This document shows, piece after piece, positions 28,436 to 39,673 of a DNA stretch of 64,000 bases. Within the stretch, counting starts at the first letter, position 1; each line of letters opens with the position of its first letter. The position numbers and the translations under genes are program-made. Source of the stretch: Cordylochernes scorpioides. Lineage: Eukaryota; Arthropoda; Arachnida; Pseudoscorpiones; Chernetidae. Location: NCBI GenBank assembly GCA_030710605.1, contig CP092869.1, positions 7,211,866-7,275,865 of the forward strand, in the 5' to 3' direction. The notes beneath the pieces were generated by a model. It made no database searches and was not told the origin of the DNA. It was given only the letters and a program-made list of their open reading frames with translations.

Positions 28436-31093
28436 TCAGCAGGAGACCTGCGCCTCAAGTCTACGAGCTCGCGACCGCGTAATAGGGCCAGGGATATCCA
28501 GGTCTCCTGGTCTGGGGACCTCCTCCTGGGCCAAGGGTGGTTGCCTCCCTTCCGCTGGAACTTCTTCCTTTTGAGGACTTGATAAGTCGTCTTCCATGTC
28601 CTCCTCCAGGTGGTCCTCCCGCTTCTCTGGATCTAAATAGGGCTTCATCCTGCAGATGTGAACTATGTCCTTTGTTTTACGACGACCAGGCTGGTCTCCG
28701 AATGTCTCCACTTCATATGTCACATCGGATATTTTTCTTGTTACTTTATACGGGCCGAAATAACGTCGCATTAGTTTTTCAGACAAGCCCACCTTGCGCA
28801 CAGGGATATAGATTCAAACGAGAACTCCGGGCTGATAGATTATGTTTCTGTGATGGGCGTCGTAACGGAGTTTATTTCCTCCCTGGGACCTCATAGTGTG
28901 AATGCGTGCCAGCTGTCGCGCTTCTTCGGCCCTTGATCCTAGAGTCTGGATGAAGTCATCTTCATCCTCTGAAGGAAATTTGGGGAATAGCAAGTCTAGT
29001 GGGGTCTCCGCCTCACGCCCGTGCACAAGGTAGAATGGACTAAACCTCGTGGACTCCTGCTTCGCCGTGTTGTATGCGAACGTCACGAATGGGAGAATCT
29101 CATCCCAATCTTTCTGGTTGACGTCCACATACATGGACAGCATGTCTGCTATTGTCTTATTCAACCTTTCAGTGAGTCCATTGGTCTGAGGGTGGTAGGC
29201 GGTTGTTGTCCGATGAGTTATTCGGCAGTGTTTGTTCAGATCACGAATCATTGAAGATGTAAAATTTCGTCCTCGGTCTGTGATAACTTCCCTCGGCGCA
29301 CCGTGCTTCAGAATTACATCTTTAATGAAGAATTTCGCTACTTCCACTGATTCACTTGTCGGTAGAGCTTTCGTGATCGCAAACTTGGTGAGGTAATCCG
29401 TACAGACAATGATCCAGCGATTCCCGCACATAGATGTTGGAAACCTTCCAAGGAGATCCATTCCCACTTTTTCGAAGGCAGCTATAGGCACAGGTATCGG
29501 CTGCAAAAGTCCTGGAGGGAGTTGGGGCTGGCGTTTGCGTCGCTGACAATCTGGACAGTGAGCCACATACTTCCTAACATTTCTATACATTCCGGGCCAG
29601 TAGAATTTTTTTCTTATTCGATCATATGTCTTAGTAAATCCAAGATGTCCTGAAGTGGGAGAATCGTGTAAGTTTCTCAGTATTTCAGGCTTCAAGTGGC
29701 GGGGGACCACCAGAAGCCATTCCCTTCCCATTGGATCGTAATTTTTTTTATGGAGAGTATCGTTTATTTTTATAAAGGACTTGTTAGATGTTTCCTGTTG
29801 GATTTTGTCGGCTATCATCGTGAGGTCCGGGTCTTTCATTTGTTCCCGTCCAAAATTCTGTAAGGCAACTATGCAAGGAATATCTTCTTCTATATCTTCA
29901 TTACAATTTAGGGGACTTCTTGATAAACAGTCAGCGTCCTGATGTTTTCTTCCGCTCTTGTGCACAACAGTAACATCAAACTCCTGCAGCCGAAGAGCCC
30001 ATCTTGCTAACCTCCCACATGGGTCCTTGAGGTTGGTCAGCCAGCACAAGGAGTGATGGTCAGTTACGATAGTGAATGGACGTCCAAAAACATACGGCCG
30101 GAATTTGCCAATGGCCCAAATAATAGCAAGACATTCTCTCTCAGTCGTCGAATAATTTCTTTCCGCCTTATTGAGCGTTCTCGATGCATAGGCAATGGCT
30201 CTTTCCTTTCCCTTTTGAATTTGCGCTAAAACTGCTCCTATTCCATAGTTGCTCGCATCAGTATGTATTTCTGTTGGGGATGAATGATCAAAATGTCCCA
30301 AGACAGGCTCAGAAATTAGGGCTGACTTGAGAGCTTCAAATGCGTGCCGCTCTTCTATGTTCCAACTAAACACTGAATCTTTCTTTAAAAGAGCGTTTAA
30401 TGGTTGGGCTATATGGGCATAATTGGGTATGAAACGGCGGTAGTAGGAAGATAGCCCTAGGCAACTTCTAACTTCTTTTAGCGACTTTGGTCTGGGGAAG
30501 TCACGGACTGCTCTAATTTTTTCTGGATCGAGACATATTCCATCTCCACTCACCTCATATCCAAGAACTGTTATAGTTTTCGCACCAAACCTGCATTTCC
30601 CCGAATTGAGGCACAAGCCAGCCTTCCTCAAACAGCCTAATACCAGCTGAAGGCGTCTCAGATGTTCCTCAAAATCATCGGAAAAAACGACTATGTCATC
30701 AAGGTAACAGAGACAGATTGTCCACTTAAGACCCTTCAAGAGGCCGTCCATCATTCGTTCGAATGTAGCTGGAGCGTTGCATAACCCAAATGGCATCACT
30801 TTGAACTCATACAATCCATCTGGGGTTATGAATGCAGTCTTCTCACGGTCCGCTTCCTCCACGTCGATCTGCCAGTATCCAGATTGGAGATCCATAGAGG
30901 AATAAAATCGTGCTCCCTGTAGACAGTCCAAAGTGTCGTCGATCCTTGGGAGCGGGTAAACATCCTTTTCTGTTATCTTATTAAGGCGGCGGTAATCGAC
31001 GCAGAATCTCCAGCTGCCATCTTTTTTCCTGACCAAAACGACCGGTGAGGCCCATGGGCTCGCAGAGGGCTGAATAATATCAATTTCCTCCAT
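28436..31093 (-). pseudogene. pol: Gypsy pol: RT, RNase H, integrase
   Basis: Minus strand from 31093. [47 protein letters not shown], and the catalytic YLDD near residue 125. RNase [16 protein letters not shown] and [15 protein letters not shown]. Integrase: zinc finger [18 protein letters not shown] with HCPDCQRRK, then [19 protein letters not shown] and [13 protein letters not shown] (the D, D, E triad). The frame stops at 28814 after QPGVLV; the same protein continues after one stop with RKVGLSEKLMRRYFGPYKVT to 28436, ending in an acidic tail. Another stop separates 31093 from the upstream protease. Otherwise well preserved. Confidence 0.9.
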
Positions 31094-31270
31094 TTAATTT
31101 ACCTCCTCTTGAATAATTTGACGTTCCGCTGGTGCTACTCGGTACGGTCGTTGTTTGGTGGGAAGGTGGTCTCCAGTGCTAATTCGATGCTTAACATTAT
31201 CGGTCTTGGACGCTTCTTTTTTTCTGAAATCAAAAATATCTCTATAGTTTCTCAATAAATTTCTTAATTT

Positions 31271-32026
31271 TTATTTTTGAAAATCGTCAAGTGAATCATC
31301 TATATTTAAAATTTCTGCAATTTTTGAATCCTCGGAATGGCCTATATCTGTTCCTACGTGGTTGCCCTCAGCAAGTACACAAAGCTGGCTATCCTCGATG
31401 ACGACATCATCGGCCACGTGCATCCCCTGGGGAATTATCTTCGGATATGGGCTCCAATTTGCCACCCACAGTTTTCCCCTGTTACTGGTAAGTGAGATGA
31501 TAGAGGAGGGAGCCATTAGTTCTCTTTCCAGCGACAGACCTTTTTGACTTTCTGCCACCACAGCTGCATTATCTGAGATGTCTCTGCTTAATACCTCTAT
31601 CAGCTGACAAGATGCGGGCTCTATTCTGTATTCCCGTTCCGCGTAGAGAGGTGAGTTGTTCTTGGGTGTGTCCTCGACTAGGAATTCCTCTAAAAAAAGT
31701 GTATCTTCTGCAGAATCAATTACCGCCCTGGATAACTTCAAAAAGTCCCATCCGAGGATCACATCGTGACTACAGTCCTCCAGAACAATAAATTCGAAAT
31801 TTTCCTGCAGACCATTTAAGTCCAATTTTAAAGAGCAGCGTCCTTTCGGTTTTATAATTTTACCGTTGGCCACTCTTAAGCTCACGTCAGTTTCGGCAAA
31901 CATTATTTTCTTCAATTTGAGTCTGAACCTCTCGGACACGACAGAATAAGAAGCCCCAGAATCAACAAGAGCACTGGTTATATTTCCTTCTATATTAATA
32001 TTTATATAATTTCCTTTCATATCCAC
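31271..32026 (-). pseudogene. Gypsy aspartic protease region
   Basis: 251 codons with SALVDSGASYSVVSERF near residue 20 (the D-S/T-G active site, here DSG) and a second strand DVILGWDFLKLSR near residue 90, matching retropepsin structure. The rest is a linker to the RT. One in-frame stop (TAA just before 31093) separates it from the RT, and the upstream part of the linker is frameshifted near 31260. Protease cuts the gag-pol polyprotein. Confidence 0.8.
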
Positions 32027-32088
32027 TGTAGTCGATGAGGGAGGGTTTCCAAATTTTGCGGCCCCACCTCTAAAATAGGTCGCAACCT

Positions 32089-33014
32089 CTAGTTTTCCTG
32101 GCGGGAACGGCGAGGTGACCGACTGGACCCTCTAATAGGCGACGAATGTTGTCCGTTTCGGCCAGGGTATGGGGAAGGGCTTCGGTAACGTCTAAAATTA
32201 TCTCTTGGCTCGTCGTCATTGAGCGCAGGGAATTTGGAACGATGTCCATAGAAGAACATTGGTTCTTGCCTCCTTTGGGAATATCCGTTTTCTCTTTCGT
32301 CATTCTGTCTCCTTCTGTCACGGCAGTAACGGGCGACATGGCCAGGGCGTCCGCAATGGAAGCAAATTGGTCTTCCCTCAGTGGTCCGCCATTCATGTGT
32401 GTCCAGTCTTTCTCCCTGTTTCGGGTACCGAGCTCTGGGACGGGGAGTTTGGGGTGCGGCCGTCTCTCTTCTAGCGATTGGTGACGGCGTATAAGTTCGA
32501 TATTGAGGGGAGCCTCTAGAAGGATTTGATATTGGAGCGAGGGTTTTATCAATTTCTTCCCTCACCATATCTTCAATGGTGGCGATTCTTGGTTCTTCAC
32601 GAGGAGCGGCCAAGGCCCGTTGCACCTCCTTGCGGACAATTTGTCTAATCATGGATGACAAATCTGTATTATCATCGCAGACATCAAGGGATGCTACATT
32701 GGGCAAGCGTTCGTACTTGGCGGGGGTCACACGCCGACGATGAAGCGCTTCAATGCGGCGGCACTCAGACACAAATTGATCCGTATTGTTTATGTCTCTT
32801 GGAAGAAGCGCCTGATAAAGTTCTTCCACTATTCCTTTCATGAGGTGGGAGATTTTATCCCCCTCGCTCATTTGGAGATCCACCTCTTTGCAGAGTCGTA
32901 GGACGTCTTGTATATAGAACTCGGTGCTTTCACCCTTTAGCTGAGCCCGGATTTTAAGTTTTTTTCTCGGCAAGCAGCCGCAGACTCTCACTTTTCCCAA
33001 ATACACTCTCCAAT
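32089..33014 (-). pseudogene. gag: Gypsy gag, C-terminal part with zinc knuckle
   Basis: Resumes after the inserted retroposon with KKLKIRAQLKGESTEFYIQD, VLRLCKEVDLQMSEGDKISH and CRRIEALHRRR (capsid C-terminal part), then PICFHCGRPGHVARYC (C-x2-C-x4-H-x4-C near residue 230) and an arginine/serine-rich tail. The open frame starts at 33051 inside the insertion; the true gag reading begins near 33014. Confidence 0.8.
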
Positions 33015-33025
33015 TGAGTAGTAAA

Positions 33026-33144
33026 TACGTTTGTACGTTTTTACTATCCACGCCCGTTGAAGAACGTTTTGTTCGAAAGCTTGCGGTAATAAAGAAATTT
33101 ACACAAGAAGCTCCTCTTAAAAAAAATGTTTATTATTGTTTTAA
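33026..33144 (+). mobile_element. Short retroposon in gag, 11-bp TSD
   Basis: Flanked by TGAGTAGTAAA at 33015-33025 and 33145-33155. The insert contains GTTGAAGAACGTTTTGTTCG, AAAGCTTGCGG and TAATAAAG, followed by an A-rich end. A similar segment is at 48325-48375. The short hairpin GAAC-GTTTT-GTTC before GAAAGC resembles Penelope-type 3' tails. Confidence 0.7.
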
Positions 33145-33155
33145 TGAGTAGTAAA

Positions 33156-33404
33156 CTCTTCCCAATTCCGGATGGTCTCCTCATTATTCTCAAACCATTT
33201 GAGGGCAGTTCCATTCAGGTAAAAGCAGACATTGGCAAGACAGAGGGTTTCGTCCCAATGATTATGCTTTGCCACACGTTTGTAACCTTTTAACCAGGTA
33301 AGGGGATCCTCACCATCCTCCCCGGAGAACATGGAAGGATTCCTTGGTAGGTGCTGAACAAAATAATTGCCCACCTGGGTAGCTTCCTCTATATTCACGG
33401 TCAT
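33156..33404 (-). pseudogene. gag: Gypsy gag, N-terminal part
   Basis: Open on the minus strand with a plausible start ATG at 33404 (MTVNIEEATQVGNYFVQHLP). Capsid-like residues follow: SMFSGEDGEDPLTWLKGYKR, NHWDETLCLANVCFYLNGTA and LKWFENNEETIRNWEEF, the usual W-rich gypsy capsid signature. It is cut by the retroposon at 33026-33155 and continues downstream of it. Confidence 0.8.
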
Positions 33405-33501
33405 CTCCTTGAGCTCTACACTATATTCTTGTTTAACAGTTTCAGTCCTTCTTTTATGTCTGAAGGGATATCGGTCTTGACGATCCAGCGTCTCCACCAG
33501 T

Positions 33502-33779
33502 TGTAGCGTAGCAGAAAGGTAGAGTCGGTGATCCACAAACGAAGAACGTTATTTTATTAACCAAACAAACCGAGGTCAAAAGAAGAACAAACGAGAAATA
33601 TGAATGAATTAATTAATTATAATTGAGCGATATCTAGAAATAGCTATATTTAAAATAGTAAACAAAGGAGAGAGAGCAAAGAACAAAAGTCTCGTGGCCA
33701 CGCGGCCTCGCAGGGGTAACCTCCACAGGAAGTGACGTCAGCTCCAGGGTTGCTGAGCCAGCAATTTCACTTCGCTACA
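33502..33779 (-). repeat. 5' LTR of the minus-strand gypsy element
   Basis: Plus strand starts TGTAGCGTAGCAG and ends CTTCGCTACA, followed by ATAT. On the coding strand the interior begins AC, then TGGTGGAGACGCTGG, a primer-binding-site position starting with TGG; I could not name the tRNA. Confidence 0.9.
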
Positions 33780-33796
33780 ATATAATGCGGTTTATG

Positions 33797-33998
33797 ATTG
33801 TAGAACGAAGTTTGAAAATTATACCGCTAATGTTTCTTTTGAACAAAAAGTCAAATTTTATTTTAAGGAGAAATAACGATTATTTCTAACCTTAAGGATG
33901 AAGTATGAAAGGATGAATTGTGAAGGGTAATGATAAACGGAAAAATAAAAGTGTCCAGGGATGGGAATCGATATAATTTTCAAACTTCGTTCTACAAT
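33797..33998. mobile_element. MITE with perfect 27-bp terminal inverted repeats
   Basis: Left end ATTGTAGAACGAAGTTTGAA (33797 onward, 27 bases) is the exact reverse complement of 33972-33998. The element is 202 bp. Next to the right arm lies GTCCAGGGATGGGAATCGA (33953-33971), the 3' half of a tRNA-like sequence matching the tRNA-like locus at 39871-39943. Confidence 0.75.
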
Positions 33999-34110
33999 TA
34001 TAATTAAATGGTCTTATATTATGTGTGCCGTGTGTGTGATCAAACAAATTCATAATAATCAATGAATGAAAATATAATATATTTCTTAAATATTATATAA
34101 TATATATGTA

Positions 34111-34285
34111 CAGTTAAATCTATCTATAGCGCCCCCTCTAAATAGCGCCTCCTCTCTATAGCGCCCGATTTTAAATACGTAGTACGATGCGATTTACATT
34201 AAAAGTGACCTGTCTATAGCACCTCCTCTCTATAGCACCTATTTTGGTGAGTCCCAAAAGGGAGCGCCATAGACAGGTTCAACTG
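34111..34285. mobile_element. MITE with CAGTTAAA termini (GCCCCCTC family)
   Basis: Starts CAGTTAAATCTATCTATAGC and ends GACAGGTTCAACTG between TA dinucleotides. The arms are long imperfect inverted repeats with CTATAGCGCC motifs. Copies at 54550-54727 and 56218-56377. Likely pogo/Tigger-type. Confidence 0.75.
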
Positions 34286-34324
34286 TATATATGCTATAAT
34301 GATGAATATATTTATTTATTTTAT

Positions 34325-34715
34325 TTCAACACTCAAAACACGATATCCAGGCTAGAGATAATTGCGTCGATTTACATTTTTTTTAAACAGAAACAGTTAT
34401 AAACATATTATACAAGAGAAAGTAATCGAAAAAAGAGAGAAACAATAATATATATTAGGAACCTGAACCTTTCAATTCAGAAAGATAATCATAAATATAT
34501 TTACAAAAATATTTAAACCTTTTGATAATTCTCTCTGCTATTTACAAATTGATATAGATCTACAACATTATTTATTGTCTGTTGTCTAGCGGTGAAGAAG
34601 AGTGGACATTCCAGCAGTAGGTGTCTCGAGTCCTGGAATTCGTTGCCACAGTGACAGCTAGAGTCTTCAATCGCGCCAATTTTTGATAAATGATGAATAT
34701 ATGATACATAATCAA
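34325..34715 (-). mobile_element. LINE 3' fragment
   Basis: Minus strand encodes SSCHCGNEFQDSRHLLLECP and LFFTARQQTINNVVDLYQFV (ORF2 C-terminus with a C-x-C...H-x4-C tail), then a 3' UTR ending in AAATAAAATAAATAAATA. A closely similar copy is at 50650-51045, and the tail resembles that of the LINE at 1386-4302. Confidence 0.75.
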
Positions 34716-34904
34716 ATACAGGATTGATGGCAAGTTAGAATACGGTACCTATGTCCTATATAGACTTGTTAAATAATTCAACAGATGTTGCTGGAGATGA
34801 GTGTCTTGCTATATAGTCTTGTCACAATAGATCTGTCGACATCTTGACTAAAGACTGAGCGCATTGCTTGTCAAAATGTCGTTAATTAGAGATAATGGTT
34901 TTAC

Positions 34905-35040
34905 GGGCTACTAACCTGGCGAAACCGCTGGGAGGGTTCACCACTGATGAGCCAGGCCCTCCCATTAATTTTTACATTGCAGTAAGGGCAGTAGAACTTG
35001 TTTATTTTCAAAAAGAATCTTACGCCTTTAAAATAATTTC
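34905..35040. repeat. Repeat A copy
   Basis: CCTGGCGAAACCGCTGGGAG, then CACCACTGATGAGCCAGGCC and GCAGTAAGGGCAGTAGAA. CCTGGC and GCCAGG around the core pair perfectly over 6 bp. Confidence 0.7.
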
Positions 35041-36559
35041 GAATTTTGATAACCAAAGTGTATGTTTTTTGAGTTCAAAAATAAATATAGGAAACAGACA
35101 ATCCGCAATACACTATATCAAAGTATCAAGGTGCTGCAGGCAAGCAATGTTATTCAAAAAGGTTAGATTCCCCAGGCCATGGAAGATAAAAGAAAGACAG
35201 GTGTTATTTAGATAAGAAGATTAGATAAAGCGGGAATGATTCAGCAAGTACTGGAAATAGCTACGACTGCAATGTCAATGTCGACAATTTAATATTACAT
35301 CTAGAATCCAACTTACGTCTTTTATAAGAAAATATATTTTGAAATGGGTGGAAAATCATAAATGTTATGTGGGCAGTTTGAAACTCAATACCATCTGTAA
35401 TTCTAGCTAATTAAATTTATTTGGATTGTGATTTTCTCGCGTCAGGAATTTGAAACCATTTCTGTTTCAAATTAACTCAGGTTAATCTCAGTTTTTTTTT
35501 AATTAATCTCTCTCTTTAATTAATTTAGGATTTATCGATTTTCTATACACGATAAATGGTTAGGTACTTTGTGTTTACAACATAGGGTATTGTTGTGAAA
35601 TACTTGATAGATACATTGATGGTAAATATTCTTTTGCTTGGAATGTGGACAACTCTCCATTGAAAGAGAGTTCCAGAAGAGATTATATATATGTAGTAAT
35701 GTAGATTGTTATGTTGTAGGATGACTGTAGTGTGGCATGTTGGTTGTAGTTGTGGTGGCCACAATGTACAGAGTGGGTTCAGACGTGATTGGGATTACAC
35801 AAAAGAACGAGGCATGTTGGATGTCACCATAGAGATGGCGAGAGAGTAAGTGAAGCCGACACCGGTCAGAAAAGATTTGTAGAGAGGGATCTGTCATTCA
35901 TCGTGTCTCAAAGCGGACTGATCTGTTTGAGCAAGAAGGGGACACACCTGGTACCCCGACATATTTTTCGAACCGTTTTCCTCTCCTGGCGTCGGCTGTC
36001 ACTCAATCGAATTTTATTTTTGTCGTTTTGGTAATTACACTATAACTATATAGCCCATGGGGATAAAGTATATGTTGGAATATATTACAACAGTATATGT
36101 AGTAATATATCTCAATATACACTGGATTTTCATATATACCATAATAATAAATAGTATAACAGCTCCAAAATGTAGATAGAATTCAACACGCCATCTTGAC
36201 GATCAAATAAGACAATAAAGTTAAAAGAGATTTAGCCACGACCCAGGCGAGGTGTAGTTCGTCGAGATTACGCAAGAAATGAATATTTCCTTCCGTGGAA
36301 CCTAGTCATTAGTGAGTTTTACGGCCGGCCTCTGGGCAATTAACAGCTCATTCAGACTCTCCTGGACCTCTCCCGTATAAGCTCCGCTGGCCTCCCTTAG
36401 GCGCCATCCAACCTGCCTTATATTTTATGTAGAAACTCTAGACTCCTGAAACCACTGGGCCCCATGACTGCTGTTGCTTGTGGTATGACACACACGTATA
36501 TATATGTTATATAAAGGTATTATTTAAAATGTTATATAAAAATATTATTATATTTCAAA
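35041..36559. other. No gene recognised
   Basis: About 1.5 kb of mixed sequence. Moderately GC-rich patches at 35700-36030 and 36220-36480 may be remnants of unrecognised elements. No conserved protein motif in any frame, no tRNA, no clear repeat termini. Confidence 0.5.
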
Positions 36560-36795
36560 TTATAATTTCATAGATTCAAATACTCTGCTAAATCGACCGC
36601 CAGAGGTCATTCTTCCCCTATAAACACTTTTTGTTTTTTCCCGATGGCCGGCTCAAAATCTTTTGTACGTTATGTAAATAATCTTTCGTTTTTCCTTGTT
36701 CTATTCGCCTTAAGCCTGGTGGTACTTTTACATATTCCTCAGCTCAATTGAAGAAATCTCTGATCAAAACTATTTTATCATTCCCACGACTGCAG
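36560..36795. repeat. Repeat C copy 2
   Basis: Inverted relative to 21735-22065: AAATCGACCGCCAGAGGTCA, GATGGCCGGCTCAAAA and CGCCTTAAGCC, followed by AAATCTCTGATCAAAACTAT, which is shared with 63050. Confidence 0.6.
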
Positions 36796-37391
36796 AAAAT
36801 ATCGTAAAATACTCATGTATACCAAAATCAAGCAACAAATAATAATTCTAAATAACAATCAAAATACAACAGAAATTTCTTTCATTTTTATATAATATTA
36901 TATATATAAAACGTGTATGTGGTTGAGTTTTCTTGATTTATTTGGAAATATTAAAGGTATTTCTGTATTTGATTTGTATTTAAGTAATTTTATACGGCTA
37001 ATAAACATCAACATATGTGCGTTAAAATGTCTGACATATTTTCTAAGGTACCACGGAAATCGTTTAAAGTTACAGATAAGTAGGAGACAAAATGATAATA
37101 TCATTTGTATTTTACAAAATTATAAAATAAATGCCAGAAAATATTTGAGCACTACCATAATATGGACTAAGCAATGCGTAGCCTTTTTAAAGATATAAAC
37201 GATCTAACTTTCGAAGGTATAAAAGGCTCTTTGATTGGATTTGAACGCTAAATCGAGAATAATGAAAGATTAGTGAGTTTAGGTTCTAAATTCAAGTCAA
37301 ACAGCCGTTTATTGTCTCAAAATATCTCTCGTTTTCAAAATCTTTTAATAAAGATACGTGTTAATAGTCCATGTTGTGTTATCAGGAAGAT
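36796..37391. other. No gene recognised
   Basis: AT-rich. The open frames here have no recognisable motifs and biased composition. Confidence 0.5.
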
Positions 37392-37570
37392 ATCCCAAAT
37401 ACACGTGGCATAGGCCATGATAATCATGGTAGGTAGTTAGCGATTGATTTTAATCTGAGTGTACCACATGTCTAGACATGTAGAAATTAGTTAGACTTTT
37501 GCATTTACAAGTAGGCCACATCCCTATTTGGCTACTTGTATTCACTTGTAAGGTTGGAATTCTTTAAAAA
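37392..37570 (-). repeat. SINE-like repeat copy 2
   Basis: ACACGTGGCATAGGCCATGA, AATCATGGTAGGTAGTTAGC and ACCACATGTCTAGACATGT match the inserted copy at 2252-2385. The match to 55327-55505 continues longer, through GTTGGAATTCTT. Confidence 0.6.
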
Positions 37571-37652
37571 TCGAGTGTTGCTGAAGAAATTTCTTTCTTT
37601 AGAAAAATTTATTTTAATGTCCATGCTGTAATATTAGAAAACGTTTCTTTTA

Positions 37653-38408
37653 CACTAATGGACAAACCTTAAGAAGTTGTACCTTTTAGCATGTATATCA
37701 GGATTCAGACAATAACTCTGAAAGATACACTCATGGACAAAACTTAAAGAAGTTATACCTTTTAGCATGTATATCGGAATTCAGACAATAACTCTGAAAG
37801 ATACACTCATGGACAAAACTTAAAGAAGTTATACCTTTTAGCATGTATATCGGAATTCAGACAATAACTCTGAAAGATACACTCATGGACAAAACTTAAA
37901 GAAGTTATACCTTTTAGCATGTATATCGGAATTCAGACAATAACTCTAAAAGATATATTCATGGACAATACTTAAAGAAGTTGTACCTTTTATCATGTAT
38001 ATCGGGATTCAGACAATAACTCTGAAAGATATATTCATGGACAATACTTAAAGAATTTGTACCTTTTATCATGTATATCGGGATTCAGACAATAACTCTG
38101 AAAGATACACTCATGGACAAAACTTAAAGAAGTTGTACCTTTTAGCAGGGAATATCGGGATTCAGACAATAACTTTGAAAGATGCACTCATGGACAAAAC
38201 TTAAAGAAGTTGTACCATCTAGCATGTATATCGGGATTCAGACAATAACTCTGAAATATATTTAATACGCAGGGACCTTCATTGAAGATACACGAGTTAA
38301 CCAAGTGTGAACAAAATTGCCTTGTCTCTTTCAAAAAATAAAACAAAAACAAAAAAACCCACACGAACGACAAAAAATTTAAACTTCCATATATTTTGTC
38401 CATGAGTG
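37653..38408. mobile_element. TIR element with eight internal 76-bp tandem units
   Basis: Starts CACTAATGGACAAACCTTAA after TA and ends GTCCATGAGTG before TA. Units start near 37653, 37728, 37804, 37880, 37956, 38032, 38108 and 38185, so the period is 76. Each unit begins with the TIR-like CACTCATGGACAAAACTTAA and ends AATAACTCTGAAAGATA. Tc1-type elements have ends of this kind. The 3' third is non-repetitive. Confidence 0.8.
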
Positions 38409-38410
38409 TA

Positions 38411-38754
38411 TTTTAAAAAAAAACAATGTATTGAAGATGATGTATCATCGGTTTATCAGGGTAAATATTATTTGAAGATAACGTATGGTAAGTAGCTGGC
38501 GTTCACTCACTTGTGTGTGAATTATTTCTCTCTGAAGTAAATAGAGAAACAGCTGGAGACATCCCCATACAAGTGAGGGCCATTCAGACGTCTGATTGGC
38601 TGCTCGCCGGCAGCTATTGCGTGAGGATGACACGTGGAAGGTATTGATTGGTCGTCTGTGTAGCTCAACGGACACGACTTCTACTGGGGCTCTCGCTACT
38701 GTTTACATTGCTCACTTCAACACTCGCTTCTATGAATATTCGAAACTATTATAG
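38411..38754. other. No gene recognised
   Basis: A moderately GC-rich patch (38500-38710) without recognisable coding or repeat features. Confidence 0.5.
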
Positions 38755-38875
38755 ACACTAAAGAGACAAGGATCGCCTCTCCCGTCAAAATAGACATCAA
38801 AACTAGACGCCATCTATTGACCGTCGCCGCAAACTAGCGCTCTTGGGTCGGTGACAAAGCCACAACACCAGCTTT
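38755..38875. repeat. Dispersed repeat R1, copy 3
   Basis: AAGAGACAAGGATCGCCTCT, GACGCCATCTATTGACCGTC and GGGTCGGTGACAAAGCCACA match the other R1 copies. Confidence 0.7.
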
Positions 38876-38929
38876 GGCAAACATAAGCTTTGATGACAGC
38901 AGAATTACATACAATTATAAATATATAAA

Positions 38930-39090
38930 CTGGTGAAACTGCTGGAAGGGTTCACCACTGATGAGCCAGGCCCTCCCTTTAGATTTTCCATTGCAGTAAG
39001 GGCAGTATAAATTGTTTAATTTTCAAAAAGAATCATACACGTCTATAAGAGTTTCGAATATACATAACAGATGGCGCGCTAATGCATCAT
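38930..39090. repeat. Repeat A copy
   Basis: GGTGAAACTGCTGGAAGGGT, CACCACTGATGAGCCAGGCC and AACAGATGGCGCGCTAATGC. Confidence 0.7.
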
Positions 39091-39142
39091 AATATAACTC
39101 TTTTCTTTAATTTACACCATGATCCAGAAATTTCTATATATA

Positions 39143-39320
39143 CAGTAGAACCTCCCTTTAGCGGACACCACGCTAGAGGACACCTCTCTACAAAGGACAG
39201 TGTTCATTTGCAAAATTCCAATTTTTACTATATAGCAACTCTCCGGTAATAGGACACTCCTCCCTAAAGGACACTTTGGCTCTGCAATTAGATGTTGTCC
39301 TTTACAGAGAGGTTCTACTG
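39143..39320. mobile_element. MITE with CAGTAGAACC termini, copy 2
   Basis: Starts CAGTAGAACCTCCC and ends GAGAGGTTCTACTG between TA dinucleotides. Homologous along its length to 24348-24531. Confidence 0.8.
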
Positions 39321-39673
39321 TATATGCTATTTACAAGCTCACCGAATAGATTTATTAGGCTTATAAAATTGCTAGTTGAAATATTTATTGTGGAAATTTG
39401 TTGCAGAATATTTTCCGTTCATATGCCGGTAGTCTGTTTTTTTTTTTTTTTGAAGGAGACAGAGGAAATATTTTGTTTATTCTTTGGTTATCTCGTTTTT
39501 TTCAATAAAGGTCACTGTAATATCTTTCAGAGTTATTGTCTGAATCCCGATATACATGATATATAATTGTCTTATTCTGTCTGTGTGAAGTTCACTGTCT
39601 GAAGTTCACGGATAGATTTTGGTCAGTCATCAATTCTGTCATCGTTTTAAAAAATTGAAATATTAAAAAAAGA

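Larger units (their letters stand above)
28125..33779 (-). mobile_element. Ty3/gypsy LTR retrotransposon, minus strand, inactivated
   Basis: Two LTRs of about 278 bp flank gag, protease, RT, RNase H and integrase on the minus strand. ATAT lies on both outer sides (28121-28124 and 33780-33783). The LTRs differ at about five positions. Pol has at least two in-frame stops and gag is interrupted by a retroposon, so the element is dead but fairly young. Confidence 0.93.

Noticed and set aside
37653..38255. Regular repeats that might look like a CRISPR array
   Set aside because: Whole 76-bp units are repeated without unique spacers, there are no cas genes, and the genome is eukaryotic.
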